Positions 32,291 to 44,200 of a stretch of DNA of 64,000 bases are shown here, piece by piece; within the stretch, counting starts at the first letter, position 1; every line of letters begins with the position of its first letter. This stretch comes from Typhlomys cinereus. Lineage: Eukaryota > Chordata > Mammalia > Rodentia > Platacanthomyidae. The stretch is from contig JALPQD010000241.1 in NCBI GenBank assembly GCA_023101885.1, forward strand, positions 1,633,001 through 1,697,000, written 5' to 3'. A model generated the notes under the pieces. It did not search any database and was not told where the DNA came from. It saw only the letters and a program-made list of their open reading frames with translations. A program made the translations under genes and the position numbers.

Positions 32291-32470
32291 AAATGGCTAC
32301 TGTAGTGTCTCACACCTGTAATGCTAGCACTGAGAAGATGACGTACAAGGATCACAAATTTAAGACCAGCTTGGGCTATAAAATGAGACCATATGGAGGA
32401 AAGAAGAGAGGGAAGGAGAGAAGAAGGAAAGGAGAGAAAGGAGGGAAGAAAGGAAGGAAAGGTCACTATA
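32291..32470 (+). repeat. B1-like SINE with purine tail
   Basis: 'TGTCTCACACCTGTAATGCT', then 'TTTAAGACCAGCTTGGGCTA' is the B1 body. A GGAA/GGGA-rich tail extends over 32396-32460. Confidence 0.8.
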
Positions 32471-33314
32471 GGTTACACAAGCCTCTGTGGCCTTCCCTAT
32501 CAGAACCACTGGTCTAGAGACTGAAGGAACTCAAAAGAACAAGAGAGGGTTTTCTACTGTCAGGTTCATCAAAGAGTTACAGCAGAGAGCTAAGAGGAAG
32601 CCAGCAAACAGGTAAAACTTGTCTTCCATTCCATTATCACCATCACCACTTCTGAACATCACCTTAGAGAGAGGGGTTTAAATCTTTCACCCTATCCATC
32701 ACAATAGAGTTACACTTACCCTCTCTTTGCATGAGAAATGCACTGGCGTCCTAATAACTGGGTTTCTAAATGCGAGAGCAGCCATCCCTGATCCACTACA
32801 TTACGATATGCTTTCACATTGCACTATCAACTCTCCTTGGAGATTTGCAAGGCTAAGTTTCACCTGCCATTTAGGTCATCTGGAGATGAGAAAGGTAGTC
32901 TAAATGTGAGTCACCCTCTGCCAGAAGATGGCAGGGAGTAAGATAACAGCTTATTTTCAGATGCTCTGAAAGGGTTTCCAAAAGTCCTCAGGCCAGACAA
33001 CTTGCAACATCTGTGTGGAAGATACCCCACCTATCTCTTATCACTTGTCTATTTCCTGTCTCCTTACCTCTGACCTACTGTAGAGTGAGGAGAAAAGCTT
33101 TAAAGAGAAAGTTTTAAGAAAATCCACAGTGTGGATGCTAGCTCACAGCTGTATGATCTCACACATGGTCCTAATCTCACTGGTTTCTCCCATCTGTCAA
33201 TGAACGTAGCAAAAGCGGGGCTTGTAAAAATGTCTACTGTATTAGTTTCATGACAACACCCCATTTCCCTGGTACCAAATTCCATTTCTGAAATAAATAT
33301 CCAACCCAAGCAAT
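32471..33314. other. Unassigned sequence
   Basis: No repeat or gene recognised. Confidence 0.4.
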
Positions 33315-33575
33315 TTAGGGGAACGAGGTTATTTTTATTCCAGTTTACAGCTTCAGCCTACAATCCACTAGAGCAGGAAAGCTAGTAGGGGCCGAGAAAA
33401 CTGGCATCTTATCCACAGTAAGAGCAGAGGGGCAAGGGCTAAGCGATGCATAGCCTCAGCTCGCCAGCAGGACAAATTCCAATCAGATCTTCCTGCCTTA
33501 TTCACCTGCCCAAGGAATGGGTCCAGCCACTATGGAACTCTTCTCTAGACTTGCTCAGAGGCCAGACTGAACTAA
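33315..33575 (-). repeat. MaLR-type LTR fragment
   Basis: 'GAGGTTATTTTTATTCCAGT' with 'TTACAGCTTCAGCCTACAAT' is the usual reverse 3' part of ORR1/MT-like LTRs. It then follows a diverged body. Confidence 0.45.
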
Positions 33576-34725
33576 ACAATTCTTCCTAGATGTGCTCCTA
33601 GATGTGCACACTTCCCAAGTGTCAAGTGTACAACCAGAAATAAGGAGGTCTTGCCTTCCTTTCCCTTTTCCAGTCATTATTTTTCGCAGATAAACAAAGC
33701 TAAACACGATTGGCACAGAAAAATAGAAAAAAGCTTGAACACAAAGCAGGTCAAAGAGTAGAGAATACTCATCATGCATAGATCATAGGTAACGTCATGG
33801 GGATTTTTATATTTGATTTCAACCAATATCTCTAAAAAACTTATTCAATGATGATCCATGGAATGCAAAGACTGAGTGAAGACACCAGGCTAGTTCTCAA
33901 GTGTTCCATCAAAAACAATACTTGGTGTTGTTGCTCATCTTGGTCACTCAATGGAACATGGCATCAAATCTTTCATGAAGTGCTTTGTATGATTGACCTT
34001 CATTTTATTTTCCACTGAAATCAAGGAAAGTAGATAAAAATCATTTTTAGGCATGATGTCAATACAGTATTGACAGGGTTATAGTGGGTTAGGGTTGTAA
34101 GTGTGGATAAATAGAAGGGGGTAGTAAATGCAATCAAACTGCCTTCTATCCATGTATGAAGCTACTATAATGAAGCCTGATATTTGATACATTAATTTAA
34201 AAAAAAAAAAAAAACAAGATGGCTCTTGTTCTGGAAGCCGAACTAACGTAGCAAATTTGGACGCTCATGATTCAGTTGAAAGAACCCCTCCTGGGACTGG
34301 ATTCTGTGCTGTAGCAGACATGTAAGAGCGCCTTGCCCACATTTGTGGAAAAGAACAGCCATCTGTGTTTTGTTCTGGAAAGACCTTCCACGTTCTGTCT
34401 GGCTGTGAAAAGAAAAAAAAAATCAATGATCACTCTTAACTGTAGGTCCCACTGAGAATTTGAGGAAATGATGTTCCCATGGCCTTCAAGTGAAGGAAAA
34501 CCAATTAAAGCACAATTCATTATTGCATTCTAAATATGGGCCAAGTTGGGTCCCCTGAAACCTCTTAACCTATTAACTACATGTGTTATTGTAGAAGTTT
34601 GAGACCACATAGTCTGCAAGAAAGCTAGTCTACAGTGGAAGTCCAGTGAAGAGCAGAGATCAACTAGGATCATGTTATGTGTCCTGTACATGGGAAAGAG
34701 TCTGGAAATTCAACGTGTGCCTATG
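33576..34725. other. Unassigned sequence
   Basis: Contains an A run at about 34198-34214 and no recognised gene or family. Confidence 0.4.
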
Positions 34726-34912
34726 TGTGTGCATGCGTGCATGTGTGTATGAGTGTGTGTGTGTGTGTGTGTGTTTCAGTGTGTGTGTGAAGGTGAGAAG
34801 AACAACTTAGAGGCGTCAGTTCTTCCATCCACCATTTGACTCCTAGGGATCAAACTCAACTCATCAGTTTGGCAGCACCCGAGCCATCTTACCACCTCCT
34901 GTTGTAAATTCT
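34726..34912 (-). repeat. B3-like SINE with (TG)n
   Basis: Reverse complement: a tRNA-like head ('AAGATGGCTCGGGTGCTGCC', 'GAGTTTGATCCC') and the 'TTAGAGGCGTCAGTTCTTCC' body in reverse. A (TG)n tract lies at 34750-34792. Confidence 0.7.
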
Positions 34913-35365
34913 GATGGATAAGGAGAAAAAAAAAAAGAAATAAAATTATCAGCTATCTGCTCAAAGGTCTGACTATAAAAAAATGAGAAAGAAGGAAATA
35001 AGAAAAAAGTAGGCTAAAGCAAAAGAAAACAAGAGGATGGAAAAAGGGAAGTGGAGGAGGGGCGTGTCTGCTCGGCCCGTCTGTGATCACCATATGTTCA
35101 TTGCAATCATATCATAGTAAATTGAACATGCTGAAGTTGAGTAGCTTCAGATATACACTAGGAAACAACTGGGCTCTAGAAGTCTTCTTAATTTTCAGTT
35201 CGAACATTTGGTTGCTGACCATTTTGGTTCTCTCATTAAGAGAAGTTTTTAGAGAACTTGCGGTACCATTAGTTCATACAGATAAGACTAATTCTTAGAC
35301 ATCTCAACTGCCTGCCCCCACCATCCCCAACATGGCCAGCTGTTCTCTAACACCAGAAGATAGAT
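34913..35365. other. Unassigned sequence
   Basis: A-rich at first (34920-35050), then AT-rich unique sequence. No gene recognised. Confidence 0.4.
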
Positions 35366-35369
35366 TCTC

Positions 35370-35716
35370 CTCTTTAAGATGATTATGGTTTGAATGTGAA
35401 ACATCCCCAGAGCGCTCATATTCTGAACACTAGGTCCTTAGATAGTGGTGCTGTTCCAGAAGTTTGGAGAACCTTTAGAAAGTAGTGTCTCGCTGGAGAA
35501 AGTGAATCACAGGAGATGACCGTCCTTTGCCTTGCTGCTTCCTGGCAGCAGACACAACATGGTGAGCAGCTTCCACACTCCTGCAGCCATTCCTTCCCTT
35601 CTAGGACCGGCTGTGTCCTTCAAACACTTAGCCAGAATAAGCCCTTCCTCTGTTAAGTGCCTGCTTGTTAGGGATCCGATCACAACAATGAAAAGGGGTA
35701 ACTAATATAGGATATG
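35370..35716 (+). repeat. MaLR-type solitary LTR, plus orientation
   Basis: Block order 'TATGGTTTGAATGTGAAACA', 'CTGAACACTAGGTCC', 'GGAGAACCTTTAGAAAGTAG', 'CAGAATAAGCCCTTCCTC', ending 'AAAAGGGGTAACTAATA'. Related to 59570-59765. Confidence 0.7.
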
Positions 35717-35734
35717 TTAATACAAAGTCAGTGT

Positions 35735-36225
35735 AATAGTTCCTTTTAATTGTTGCTTCCAGAGAACATTCAAAGCCAAGCAACTTAAGGGAGAAAGGAA
35801 GATTTATTCAGCTTACAGTTCCAGAGGGGAGAAACAGTCTTTCATGGCAGAGGCGACATGACTGGTGGCTGAAGCTGGAGGCAGGCTAAGTCACAGCAGG
35901 CATCTTGAATGCTCAGATCTGCTCAATCCAGTAGGCCAGTGGGTGGTAGTTGAAGGCTGGAGGAATCCTGGAGAGCAAAGGATCCACGTAGCAGGAGGGA
36001 AGAGAGTTTTCTAGCACAGCTTTGGAGAGTCTTTCATCAAAGTCTTCTGTTCTATGGCTCTTTTTATCTGGTCTGCTACTGGGAGGTTCCAATCAAATCT
36101 AGGGCTGGTCTTTGTATTGTAAATGTATTGATCTGGATAATCTCTTCAGGTAGTCTGACAGCTGATCTTAGTTAATGCCAGGTGTGGTCAAGTTGAAACC
36201 CAGGATTAACCATCACATTCAGGTT
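35735..36225 (-). repeat. MaLR-type solitary LTR, minus orientation
   Basis: Reverse of an ORR1/MT-like LTR. 'AAGATTTATTCAGCTTACAG' lies at the left, and 'GTGGTCAAGTTGAAACCCAG' with 'AACCATCACA' at the right. It abuts the preceding plus-strand LTR 3' end to 3' end, the second such pair in the window. Confidence 0.72.
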
Positions 36226-37165
36226 GCCCTCCAAAGGAACCTCAGCTACCTGAACTCAGAGATGGAGCTTTAGGAAGGGACAAACTGAAAGGGACCTAAA
36301 ACTTGGCTTCCAGCTGCAATGCATTTTCTTATATACAGAACATCTGTCATGTTAAGCATGCACTAGTTGCTGATGAACAAGATAGGGTGCGCCGTCGCGT
36401 GTCATCATCCAGTGGAAGTGACAATACACCTGCTAGGAAAAGTGCTGCAAGAAAATGAAGCAGGATGATGGGTGACAAGTAATTGATGGGGAAGAAGAGA
36501 GTGCATCACTTAAGATAGATCAAGGGTATTTCTCTGAGCAGAGGGAAAACCCTGTTTGACACAGGGAAAGCCGATGTGTGTGGGCATGATGAATAAGAGG
36601 AAGTTTGAGGTCCTGACTTTGTCTTCAAACTGCCCATGTGAGCCATAAATTATTTTTTCTGAGCACACCTTCCTTGTGGACAAGGAGTTTCCCTGTGGAG
36701 CATATGTGATGATCACTATGAAGAGAGAGTGGAAAAGGAGGACAAGAAGGCAAAGGTTGTAGTCGTGGACTCTGCCTAGGGCTGCAGGCAGGTTTCACAG
36801 AGGAGATGACGGCTGATTTGCACTTCAAAACATGAACAAGCATTTTCCTACATGGAGAAAGTCAAGAAGAGACATTCAGGTAGAGAAAAGCAGCACAGTC
36901 AATAGACAAAAATAATCTATACCCATTAAATATCACGGGACCAATGAAGAACTGTGTCAAATATACCATTATGGTTCCATTTCCATAGGGATACTGTAAG
37001 CTCCTAAGAGGCCAGAGATGTCTTCAGTTTCTTTTACATTAAATTATGTGCAGCTGGAAGGATAAAGAGAGAAAGAGAGAGAAAGAGACCTCTCCATCCT
37101 CCATCAACCAAGGATGGCCTCATTGCTGAAAAAGAACTCTCAGGGTTCATCTGAGTTTTATTTAC
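36226..37165. other. Unassigned sequence
   Basis: No gene or repeat family recognised. A short GAAAGAGA purine run lies at 37068-37090. Confidence 0.4.
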
Positions 37166-37169
37166 CCTG

Positions 37170-37420
37170 TGTCTATATTCACTTCACACCATCTGACAGC
37201 TGTTTTGGGCCATTTCACTCGTCATTGAAAGCATGATCAGGCCTGAAGCACAGGCTGTAAGTAGGGCGCATTACATAATAAAGCTGAATTTAATGCATAG
37301 TAGGTTTTATGAATGTTCTACCATGGATTGTGTGTTTTAAGTTGCCACTGATTTTTATTAAAAGGGGAACTTTCATTATAAGTACATAATGCCAGAAAAA
37401 TCTCCACCACTGACCCCCAA
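37170..37420. promoter_or_regulatory. Candidate conserved non-coding element
   Basis: Non-repetitive block with 'GCATTACATAATAAAGCTGA', 'ATTTAATGCATAGTAGG' and 'TTTTTATTAAAAGGGG'. Several HOX/CDX-like TTTAT and TAAT cores. Inference from texture. Confidence 0.3.
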
Positions 37421-37838
37421 AACAAATTTGGGTTATTTGCTCTAAGTAATCGTGGAACACTCAGCTAGCTCTGACTGGCTTAGATTATGCTTCCCAAGTG
37501 ATATCACTCACCCACACTGCTCCTCACCTGGGTCAGGGCTGATGCCAAGGAAATAAACAGGATTCGTGATGCTTTATTTCAGCTTCAACCACAAAAGCTA
37601 ATGAATAAGTGAGTCCAGCTCTATGTCAGATAATATGTCAAGGACAGGAGAAGCAGTCCCTGGGATCCCGGAGTTTTATTTCCCACCACTTTTTCATCTC
37701 TGTGAACTGCACTGTGGAATTTCCTGCCATTACAGATGTTCTTCAGAACCACCACTTGGCGGATCAAATAGTCCTCCTTTCAATTCCTCTCCCATCTTTT
37801 TTCATGGACCCTTGAAAGCTTTCCTGAAAAGCTTAGAG
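37421..37838. other. Unassigned sequence
   Basis: Two overlapping open frames (37609-37934) in different phases. The longer runs into a B1 repeat, so neither is a convincing gene. Confidence 0.4.
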
Positions 37839-37839
37839 G

Positions 37840-37952
37840 TTGACCCAGGTGCTATGGTGAATGTCTGTACTCAGAAGACCAAATGGAGAATCTTGGGTTT
37901 GAGACCAGCCTGGGCTATAGGAGTCTTTAAGTAAAAAAAAAAAAAAAAAAAG
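37840..37952 (+). repeat. B1-like SINE
   Basis: 'TTGAGACCAGCCTGGGCTAT' is the B1 core, ending in an 18-bp A run at 37935-37952. Confidence 0.75.
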
Positions 37953-38690
37953 ACAATTGAGTATCTTTTACTGTCTCATATGATAGCCACTAGCCACGTG
38001 TGGCTTTTTAAATTTAATTACCAAAAAAATTAATTGAAAGTTCAGTTCCTCAGGTAGTATTGCCACATTTCAAATTCTCAAGAGCTGCACATGTCTGAAG
38101 GGCTAACTCTAGGCTGCAGGACCCTTCCAGACCATAGACCTGAATTCACACACTGCTTATTCTACATTCCCAATCGTTTCCCATCTTTCTCCTCTCTCCC
38201 AGCGCATTTCTGCAACACATCGTCCTGGCCTTGAGTCTGAATTCCTCTAGCCTCTTTGCCTGACTTTGGCCACTTCCAGCTTCCCAACCCCCAACTCCAG
38301 TTCTGTTCACTCTCCAGCTTATGGACAATTTCCTTCAGACTTATGTTTCTCCCCAATGTCTCCAATGGCAAGTAAGTGTGTGGCGCTTGTTCACTAGGAG
38401 CTGGGGACGGGAGCACACTCCTTATCCTCCAGGGCTTCATAATCAAGCAATGAGCGCTAATTACAACACTCGCTTGTGGAACAAGAATTCACAAATTAAA
38501 TCATCTTATTTCCTGCTTGAATACTTTCAATAGGACACTGTTTCCCAATGGAAATGTTAAAAATATTTGCTGCAAATTATTCAATCTCGATATACACTTT
38601 CAGAGACTAATTTTTGTATACTTAGTATATGAGAAGTAGAAAAATATCTCTGATGTAATTTCCTTTCCCTTAAGAATAATTTCACCTTTG
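37953..38690. other. Unique sequence, AT-rich conserved-looking part (38430-38640)
   Basis: 38430-38640 has 'GAGCGCTAATTACAACACTC', 'CAAATTAAATCATC' and 'GCAAATTATTCAATC', resembling a homeobox-bound non-coding element. The first half is unassigned. Confidence 0.3.
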
Positions 38691-38970
38691 TGGGGAAGTA
38701 TGGTGCATGTCTGTGTGGTGTATCATGTATGTATCATGTGTGTATACATATGTATGAGGGTGCACGCACCTGTGGGCATACCCCCAGAGACCAGAAGGAT
38801 ATCAGGTATCCTTCTTTATCACCGTCTGCCTATTTTCTTGATTCAGGGTTTCTCACTGAACCTGAAACTCGGCATTCAAATGGGCTGGCAGGCCAGGGAG
38901 CTCCAAGGGTCACTCTTGCTGTCCCCCAGCACTGGGGTCACAGGTCCACATGGCCATGCCAAGATTCCTT
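38691..38970. repeat. Short TG/TATG-rich tract and possible SINE debris
   Basis: GTATCATGTATGTATCATGT and neighbouring TG-rich sequence at 38695-38775. The downstream part is unassigned, and overlapping frames here (125 and 169 codons) show no domain. Confidence 0.4.
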
Positions 38971-38979
38971 CCCAGGTAC

Positions 38980-39215
38980 ATTCTGCTTGGCACCCTCTGA
39001 TGCAGCCCTTCTCCCCTCTGGTCTGCAGTTCATGCTACACCAGAATGCTAAACTTGTTCAGCTAACCCTCCTCCTCACTTTCCTCCTGAAAATCTGTCAT
39101 CGTTCAAGGTCAAATCCAAGTGTCATTTCCTCTGTGGGAACCTCCTCCCATCAGAATTACTTCTCCTTCCATCTTCCTAACAGTTTTAATGGAACTTAGG
39201 TTCCATCAAATCATC
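38980..39215. repeat. Possible L2-like remnant
   Basis: 'CAAGGTCAAATCCAAGTGTC' and 'TGGGAACCTCCTCCCATCAG' resemble the 3' region of L2, an ancient mammalian LINE. Weak match. Confidence 0.4.
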
Positions 39216-40235
39216 ATTGGATGATTAGTCCCTTAAAACTTCAATAAAGAAAGTTGGCCCTTGTCAGGAAAGTGCCTGTGCCCACCCATAATTCTAGAAC
39301 ACCCAAAACTTCCCGAGATCCTGTACAAACTAACTACAAAATCCTACTGGTGTGGCTTTTCTAATTCTTGCTATCACTAACATTTATACGAGATGGAATA
39401 TTGTGGGTAATCACATTTCCTTCAGGACAAATGCCATCCATAAAACAGAGGATGTAGTCAGATGATTGAATGTATCTGAAACAAGAAGTTACTCTTGAGC
39501 TAACGGCTACTCAGATAGTCCTGCACTAACACCAGAAGCCCCTCCTTCAGGGTTCATATCCTGTTTGTCTTTGTGGGACCTATTTCCCTGGCTGGCTAGA
39601 CTAATTGGAAACTGCCCCTCTGTATGCAAGATAACTGTCAAGAGGACAGCAAACTTTTGCTTATTTGCTTACTTGTAGGATTGAAAGGTTTTCAAAACTC
39701 TAAAGGGTGGTATGCTAGTCTGATGACTGTAGATGGAGACTGATAATTGCATTATTATAGTCCTTCAATAAAGGACCTAGATGGCCACACATTTCATCAG
39801 TCCACTAAACTAAGCACTGGACACTCTACATGCCCTGTCTGCCTGTCCCCCTGACTCCCTGTGCAGGAATTTGCCCTTCCCACTGGGATACAAGTTCCAA
39901 TCCCTTCTTTCCCCTGACCATTGAGTCCATCTTACATTCACCTTTCAGAATGCCTGGATCACTGTCCTAGAAAGAGGGGTGAGCCAGAAATTCCCTCCAT
40001 GTTCCATGTAGATCACCCTTCCACTAGGACTTGGCTCTATTCCACATACCCAGATAAGCGCCGGATCTCACACTCAGAGAGAAGATGGGATTTGCCTTCC
40101 TGTTTCAGATACTTTGCTGGTTATGGTTAAGCTCCCATCAATTACTGGCCTCTATCTTTTAACAGGCTCTGTCCTGGAGACAATGATTCCAATGTGACTT
40201 TTCGTGGTAGTTGGAAGTTAAGCAAGTGTCCAGCT
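39216..40235. other. Unassigned sequence
   Basis: About 1 kb with no recognised repeat, RNA or protein gene. Confidence 0.4.
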
Positions 40236-40440
40236 CAGAAGAGCATCAGGCAGAGTAACAAGGTTCTAATGTAACACACAGAGCAATTAGCAGGGAGATT
40301 TACCTCCCTGTCTTAAAAGCATTTTTATTACTTAATCAATCACAAGCAATTTCTAAACATGGCTGGGATTTTACAAGGGGCCATAAATCTCCCCCATTTG
40401 CTTCCAGGAGAAAGAGCAGGAAAAATAGACACGACATTCC
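40236..40440. promoter_or_regulatory. Candidate conserved non-coding element
   Basis: 'GAGCAATTAGCAGGGAGATT' and 'TTTTTATTACTTAATCAATC' carry homeobox/PBX-like cores in a non-repetitive context, followed by 'GGCCATAAATCTCCC'. Composition-based inference. Confidence 0.35.
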
Positions 40441-41230
40441 AGAAGGGACATTTTATCAGTTGAAACAAAAACTAAGCACAAGTCACTTGGGAAACAAGGA
40501 GTGAGCAGAAGATAGTCACTTGGTCAGACTCCAGGGGTGGAAAGAATTAATTTAGGGTGGGGGTGCTCATGCCACGGAGTCATATTCAATCCCATCTCCC
40601 CACACATGTAAGGAAGGAGAGCACGACATAAAAGGGGGCCAGAGGTAGCCAAGCAGGTTTTTTTCTTTCTTTCTTTCTTTCTTGCATTTCATTTTATGGC
40701 AGATTTCCCCCAAACTATGGACTGCCTCTGGGCCTCAGTTTCCTTTCCTGTAAGCACGGAGAATCCAAGTTGGATGACATGCACATGATTCTTAGCCATA
40801 AAATATATCACACCACCAGGGGAGTATTTCAAAAACACCACCGTTCAGCTCCCTCCCAGACCATGGAATTATATGATCTGGGGCCAAGATGACCGTTCTT
40901 TATTCTAATCTAGTTCCAGGCAGAGAATCTGGTTTTAAAAACAAAATGTCTGAAGTCTTCCCAACAATGAGCACAGCAATCCATGATAGAGACAATCATA
41001 CATCTGTTCCTTCTGTCGTTCAACAACTGCTCTTCCTAAGCTCCACTACCACGTCCTGGGCTGGTCACAGACATGTCTCGTGGCCTACTCTGTGTCCATG
41101 AGAAACATCCCTTTAACTCTTGCTTTAAGTCAGAGACAAGGTTCTTGGAAGCTTCAGAAAGTAGGTGTGGAGGTGGGAATTAATGGCCACAGATGCATTT
41201 CAGCTTTGTATAATTACTATTTCTAAAAAT
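40441..41230. other. Unassigned sequence
   Basis: Contains a short (TTTC)n at 40662-40683. No gene or family recognised otherwise. Confidence 0.4.
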
Positions 41231-41231
41231 C

Positions 41232-41538
41232 AAAAATGGAAAATATGGAGGCAGATGGTTTAAAGGGTAAAAGGGCTGACTGTGCTCACTTGGTGACGTG
41301 AATTTGATCCTGAAACCCACAAAATACTAGATGCTGTGTTTTGCTTTTCTGTGGCAGCAAGGGAGGCAGAAACAGGAGTATCACCTGGCCGCTCCCAGGC
41401 CAGATAGTGTGGAGGACACAGAACAACAAAGACAAGAGAGACCCTGCATCAGCAAAGTGGAAGGAGAGACCTAGCTCCCAAAAGTTGTCCTTTGACCTTC
41501 ACACACACATAGCTTGGCATCATACACATATATACATA

Positions 41539-41589
<51 letters not shown>

Positions 41590-41590
41590 G
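41232..41590 (+). repeat. B4-like SINE with (CA)n
   Basis: A degraded tRNA-like head ('GACGTGAATTTGATCCTG'), a middle with a B1-like 'GGGAGGCAGAAACAGGAGTA', then 'AAAGTTGTCCTTTGACCTTC' and a (CA)n run at 41541-41586. Confidence 0.6.
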
Positions 41591-41855
41591 TGGCACAGTA
41601 GAACACCTAAAGTGTCTCCCAATGACAGGGAAGAATGTGGGCTACCATTCTATGAAATGACCATAGTACTCTTGTCTTTCAGATCCATGCCCCTTTTGGA
41701 ATTTGCTGTTGTTGGATCCCTTCCAACATCAGCACCATTTCCAGTCTGTTAAGTGTGGATCAGTCACACTCTGATCATGAACAAGGAGAATGTAACATTA
41801 TGTGGCATCCAAAGCTAGTTCTTAAAAGACCTTACAGTCTCCACTTTTGCCTTTA
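41591..41855. other. Unassigned sequence
   Basis: No gene or family recognised. Confidence 0.35.
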
Positions 41856-41935
41856 TTTAATTTCTGGTGCTTGGGATTGAATCTTGTGCATGCTAAGTGC
41901 ATATTCTATTACTGATATATGTCCCCAGGCCCAAC
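41856..41935 (-). repeat. ID-like SINE remnant
   Basis: 'GGTGCTTGGGATTGAATCTT' then 'GTGCATGCTAAGTGCATATT' is the reverse complement of an ID (tRNA-Ala-like) SINE. Confidence 0.65.
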
Positions 41936-42300
41936 CCTTCTGAAACTGCCCTCAACCAACCACGTAGAGAAGATTGGTTTGACTTCCTTGATGGCAAGAT
42001 ATTCTGTGGCACAGAGCAAAATCCCCCCAGATGCAGAGTGCCCCCAGGTGATAAAGCACAAGACACTCCTTTAAGTTAATTGATATACCACAAGAGGCCT
42101 GAACCCCCATGGGGGTTCCAAGCCAGAGGGAACCCTGGGGTCTACAGAAGCAGACAGGCAGGAAAGTAGGAGGGAATGGGATGAAGGGATGAAGGGAAAG
42201 GAGGGGAAGGGAGGGAGAGGGGATAGAGGAAGCAGGGATAAATGCTCAATATGTTTTTAAAATTAGAAAAATAAAAATAAATTTTAAAAAGTGCTCAATG
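41936..42300 (+). repeat. Possible old L1 3' end, with an 18-bp palindrome
   Basis: 42160-42295 has a G-rich purine tract followed by an A-rich end ('AAAATAAAAATAAATTTT'), like an L1 3' UTR. GAACCCCCATGGGGGTTC (42101-42118) is a perfect palindrome just upstream. Confidence 0.4.
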
Positions 42301-42992
42301 TTTCTTCTCATAGATATTGAGCATTTTTAAGAATAATTTCATTTCAAATATTACGTGGGCATGCTTATAATGACTCACTATTCACTGTGCATCTGAAATT
42401 CAGGCTTACCTGGTTGTTGATGGGATTTGTTTTGGGTAAATCTGACAAGTCTACAAAATGATCAAAGTTGAGGTTGAGACAGAACTGTTCAGCTGACCCC
42501 AGACACAATTGCTAATCTAAAGAATCGTGAGAAACAGTGAATCATTTTAAGCTACCAAATTTTAGAGTGGTTGGTTATGCAAAAGCACATAATTGGGATA
42601 GTATCCCTTTAACTATCATTGAACATGCTTGTCACAGGGTAGACAGGGACAAAGGAGGACATTCAACTAGAGAAAGCATTGTAAATAAAGAGAGAACATG
42701 GCCCCCAGCTTTAGACGACACTAGGTGGGTAGCACATCATAGTTGAGGTCATTGGATGGTGACCAGTGGAACATAAAATGAGAAAGCTTATTGGACCCAA
42801 GGTACAGAGGAGTTTGAATGCCACACTTGTGTTTTTGGACTGCATCCAATATGGGAAAATTTTCAAAGAGAGTTCAGTAGAGAAATCACACATAACACAA
42901 TGGTCAACAAATGTAATTTCTGTATTAAGGTTATTTTACCATGGTGTATCTTGAGACTGTATATTGGTACAGATTTAGATGATGTGTGTTAA
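42301..42992. other. Unassigned sequence
   Basis: AT-rich with no recognised gene or repeat. Confidence 0.35.
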
Positions 42993-42994
42993 AT

Positions 42995-43345
42995 ATCAGG
43001 AGAACTGGAGAGATGGTTCAATCAATAAAGTTTTTGCTACATAAGCATGAAGATCTGAGTCCTGAAGTCCAGAACCCATTTACATAAGCCGACTGTGGTG
43101 ATGCACACCTCGAATCACAGCGCTGGGGAGACAGAGACAAAAGAATCCCTGGGGTTTTCTGGACAGCTAGTCTAGCTGAATTGGTGAGCTCAAGGTTCAG
43201 CAAGAGACCTTACCTCAAGGTCTAAAGTGCACAGCAATTGAAGAAGACACCAGTCATCAACCTCTGGCCTCCATATGCACATGCATGTACGCACCCCCAC
43301 ACACATGCACACACACATATACACACAACTACACATTCAAAATTA
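42995..43345 (+). repeat. B4 SINE
   Basis: A tRNA-like head ('ACTGGAGAGATGGTTCAATC') is joined to a B1-like middle ('TGATGCACACCTCGAATCAC') and the B4 tail ('GCAAGAGACCTTACCTCAAG', 'ACCTCTGGCCTCCATATGCA', CA-rich end). The most complete B4 in the window. Confidence 0.82.
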
Positions 43346-43634
43346 ATTGGATAATTAATAAAATATAACTCTAATTTTATGCTTCAACATATCTTTGAGA
43401 TATTTTAACTAATAGTTTCCTAGATAAAATTCAGCATAGATCCTAAGGCTTATGCTAATCCTTATAAGAAAACACAGTTTGCTTATATTCTACTGAAAAA
43501 TTCTACAACATAGTTGTAAAAGAGTTTACACAACCTGATACCTTTTTTATATAAAACTACACATATGAGTGCATGCACATGCATACTTGAAACTGGCAGG
43601 TTTTGAGACTAGGAAAAGAAAGTGTAAGTAATGG
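43346..43634. other. Unassigned AT-rich sequence
   Basis: No gene or family recognised. Confidence 0.35.
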
Positions 43635-43637
43635 CCT

Positions 43638-43705
43638 CTATCTATCTATCCATCTGTCTGTCTGTCTATTTACCTATCTATATATTCATCTTCCTCTCTC
43701 TCTCA
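43638..43705 (+). repeat. (TCTA)/(TCTG) microsatellite
   Basis: Imperfect TCTA and TCTG tetranucleotides followed by TCTC units. Confidence 0.85.
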
Positions 43706-43825
43706 TTCCTTCCTCTCTAACAGACTCTCAGAATATAACCCAGGCTAACTTTAAACTCATAATTCTGTCCCAGTCACTCACAGGTTGGAATTACAGATAC
43801 GCACCATCACGCCTAGCACATTCTC
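43706..43825 (-). repeat. B1-like SINE
   Basis: 'GGTTGGAATTACAGATACGC' and 'ACCATCACGCCTAGCAC' are the reverse of the B1 left end, with 'AATATAACCCAGGCTAACTT' as the reverse of the core. Confidence 0.78.
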
Positions 43826-43854
43826 CAGGAACTATTACAGTGTACAAATTGTGT

Positions 43855-44156
43855 GGTGCGGGAGTGTGGGTGTGTGTTGTGTGTGTCTCTCTGTGTGAAT
43901 CTGTGTACATGACTCTGTGTCTATGTGTTTGTGTCTATGCATAGGTGTTTATGTGTGTGCTATGTGTGCCTCTCTATGCTAAATCCGTGTATGTGACTGT
44001 GTGTTGGTGTGTGTGTATGTGGGGGTACGTGCATGTCTGTGTGTGTGTGTCTATATGCAGGTCTATTTATGTGTTTCTGTGTTTGTATGTATATCTGTGT
44101 ATGTGTCTGTATGTGATATGGTGTGTGCGTACATACATGTATGCATCGTATGAGTG

Positions 44157-44187
<31 letters not shown>

Positions 44188-44200
44188 TGTCTGCATCTCT
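43855..44200 (+). repeat. Degenerate (TG)n-rich tract
   Basis: About 340 bp of TG-rich DNA with TGTG, TATG and TCTG variants, ending in pure (TG)n at 44164-44188. It explains the Cys/Val and Thr/His open frames on the two strands. Confidence 0.88.

Noticed and set aside
38688..39199. Overlapping 125- and 169-codon frames as a gene
   Set aside because: Two phases are open over the same stretch, composition is non-coding, and no domain or homolog is recognised.
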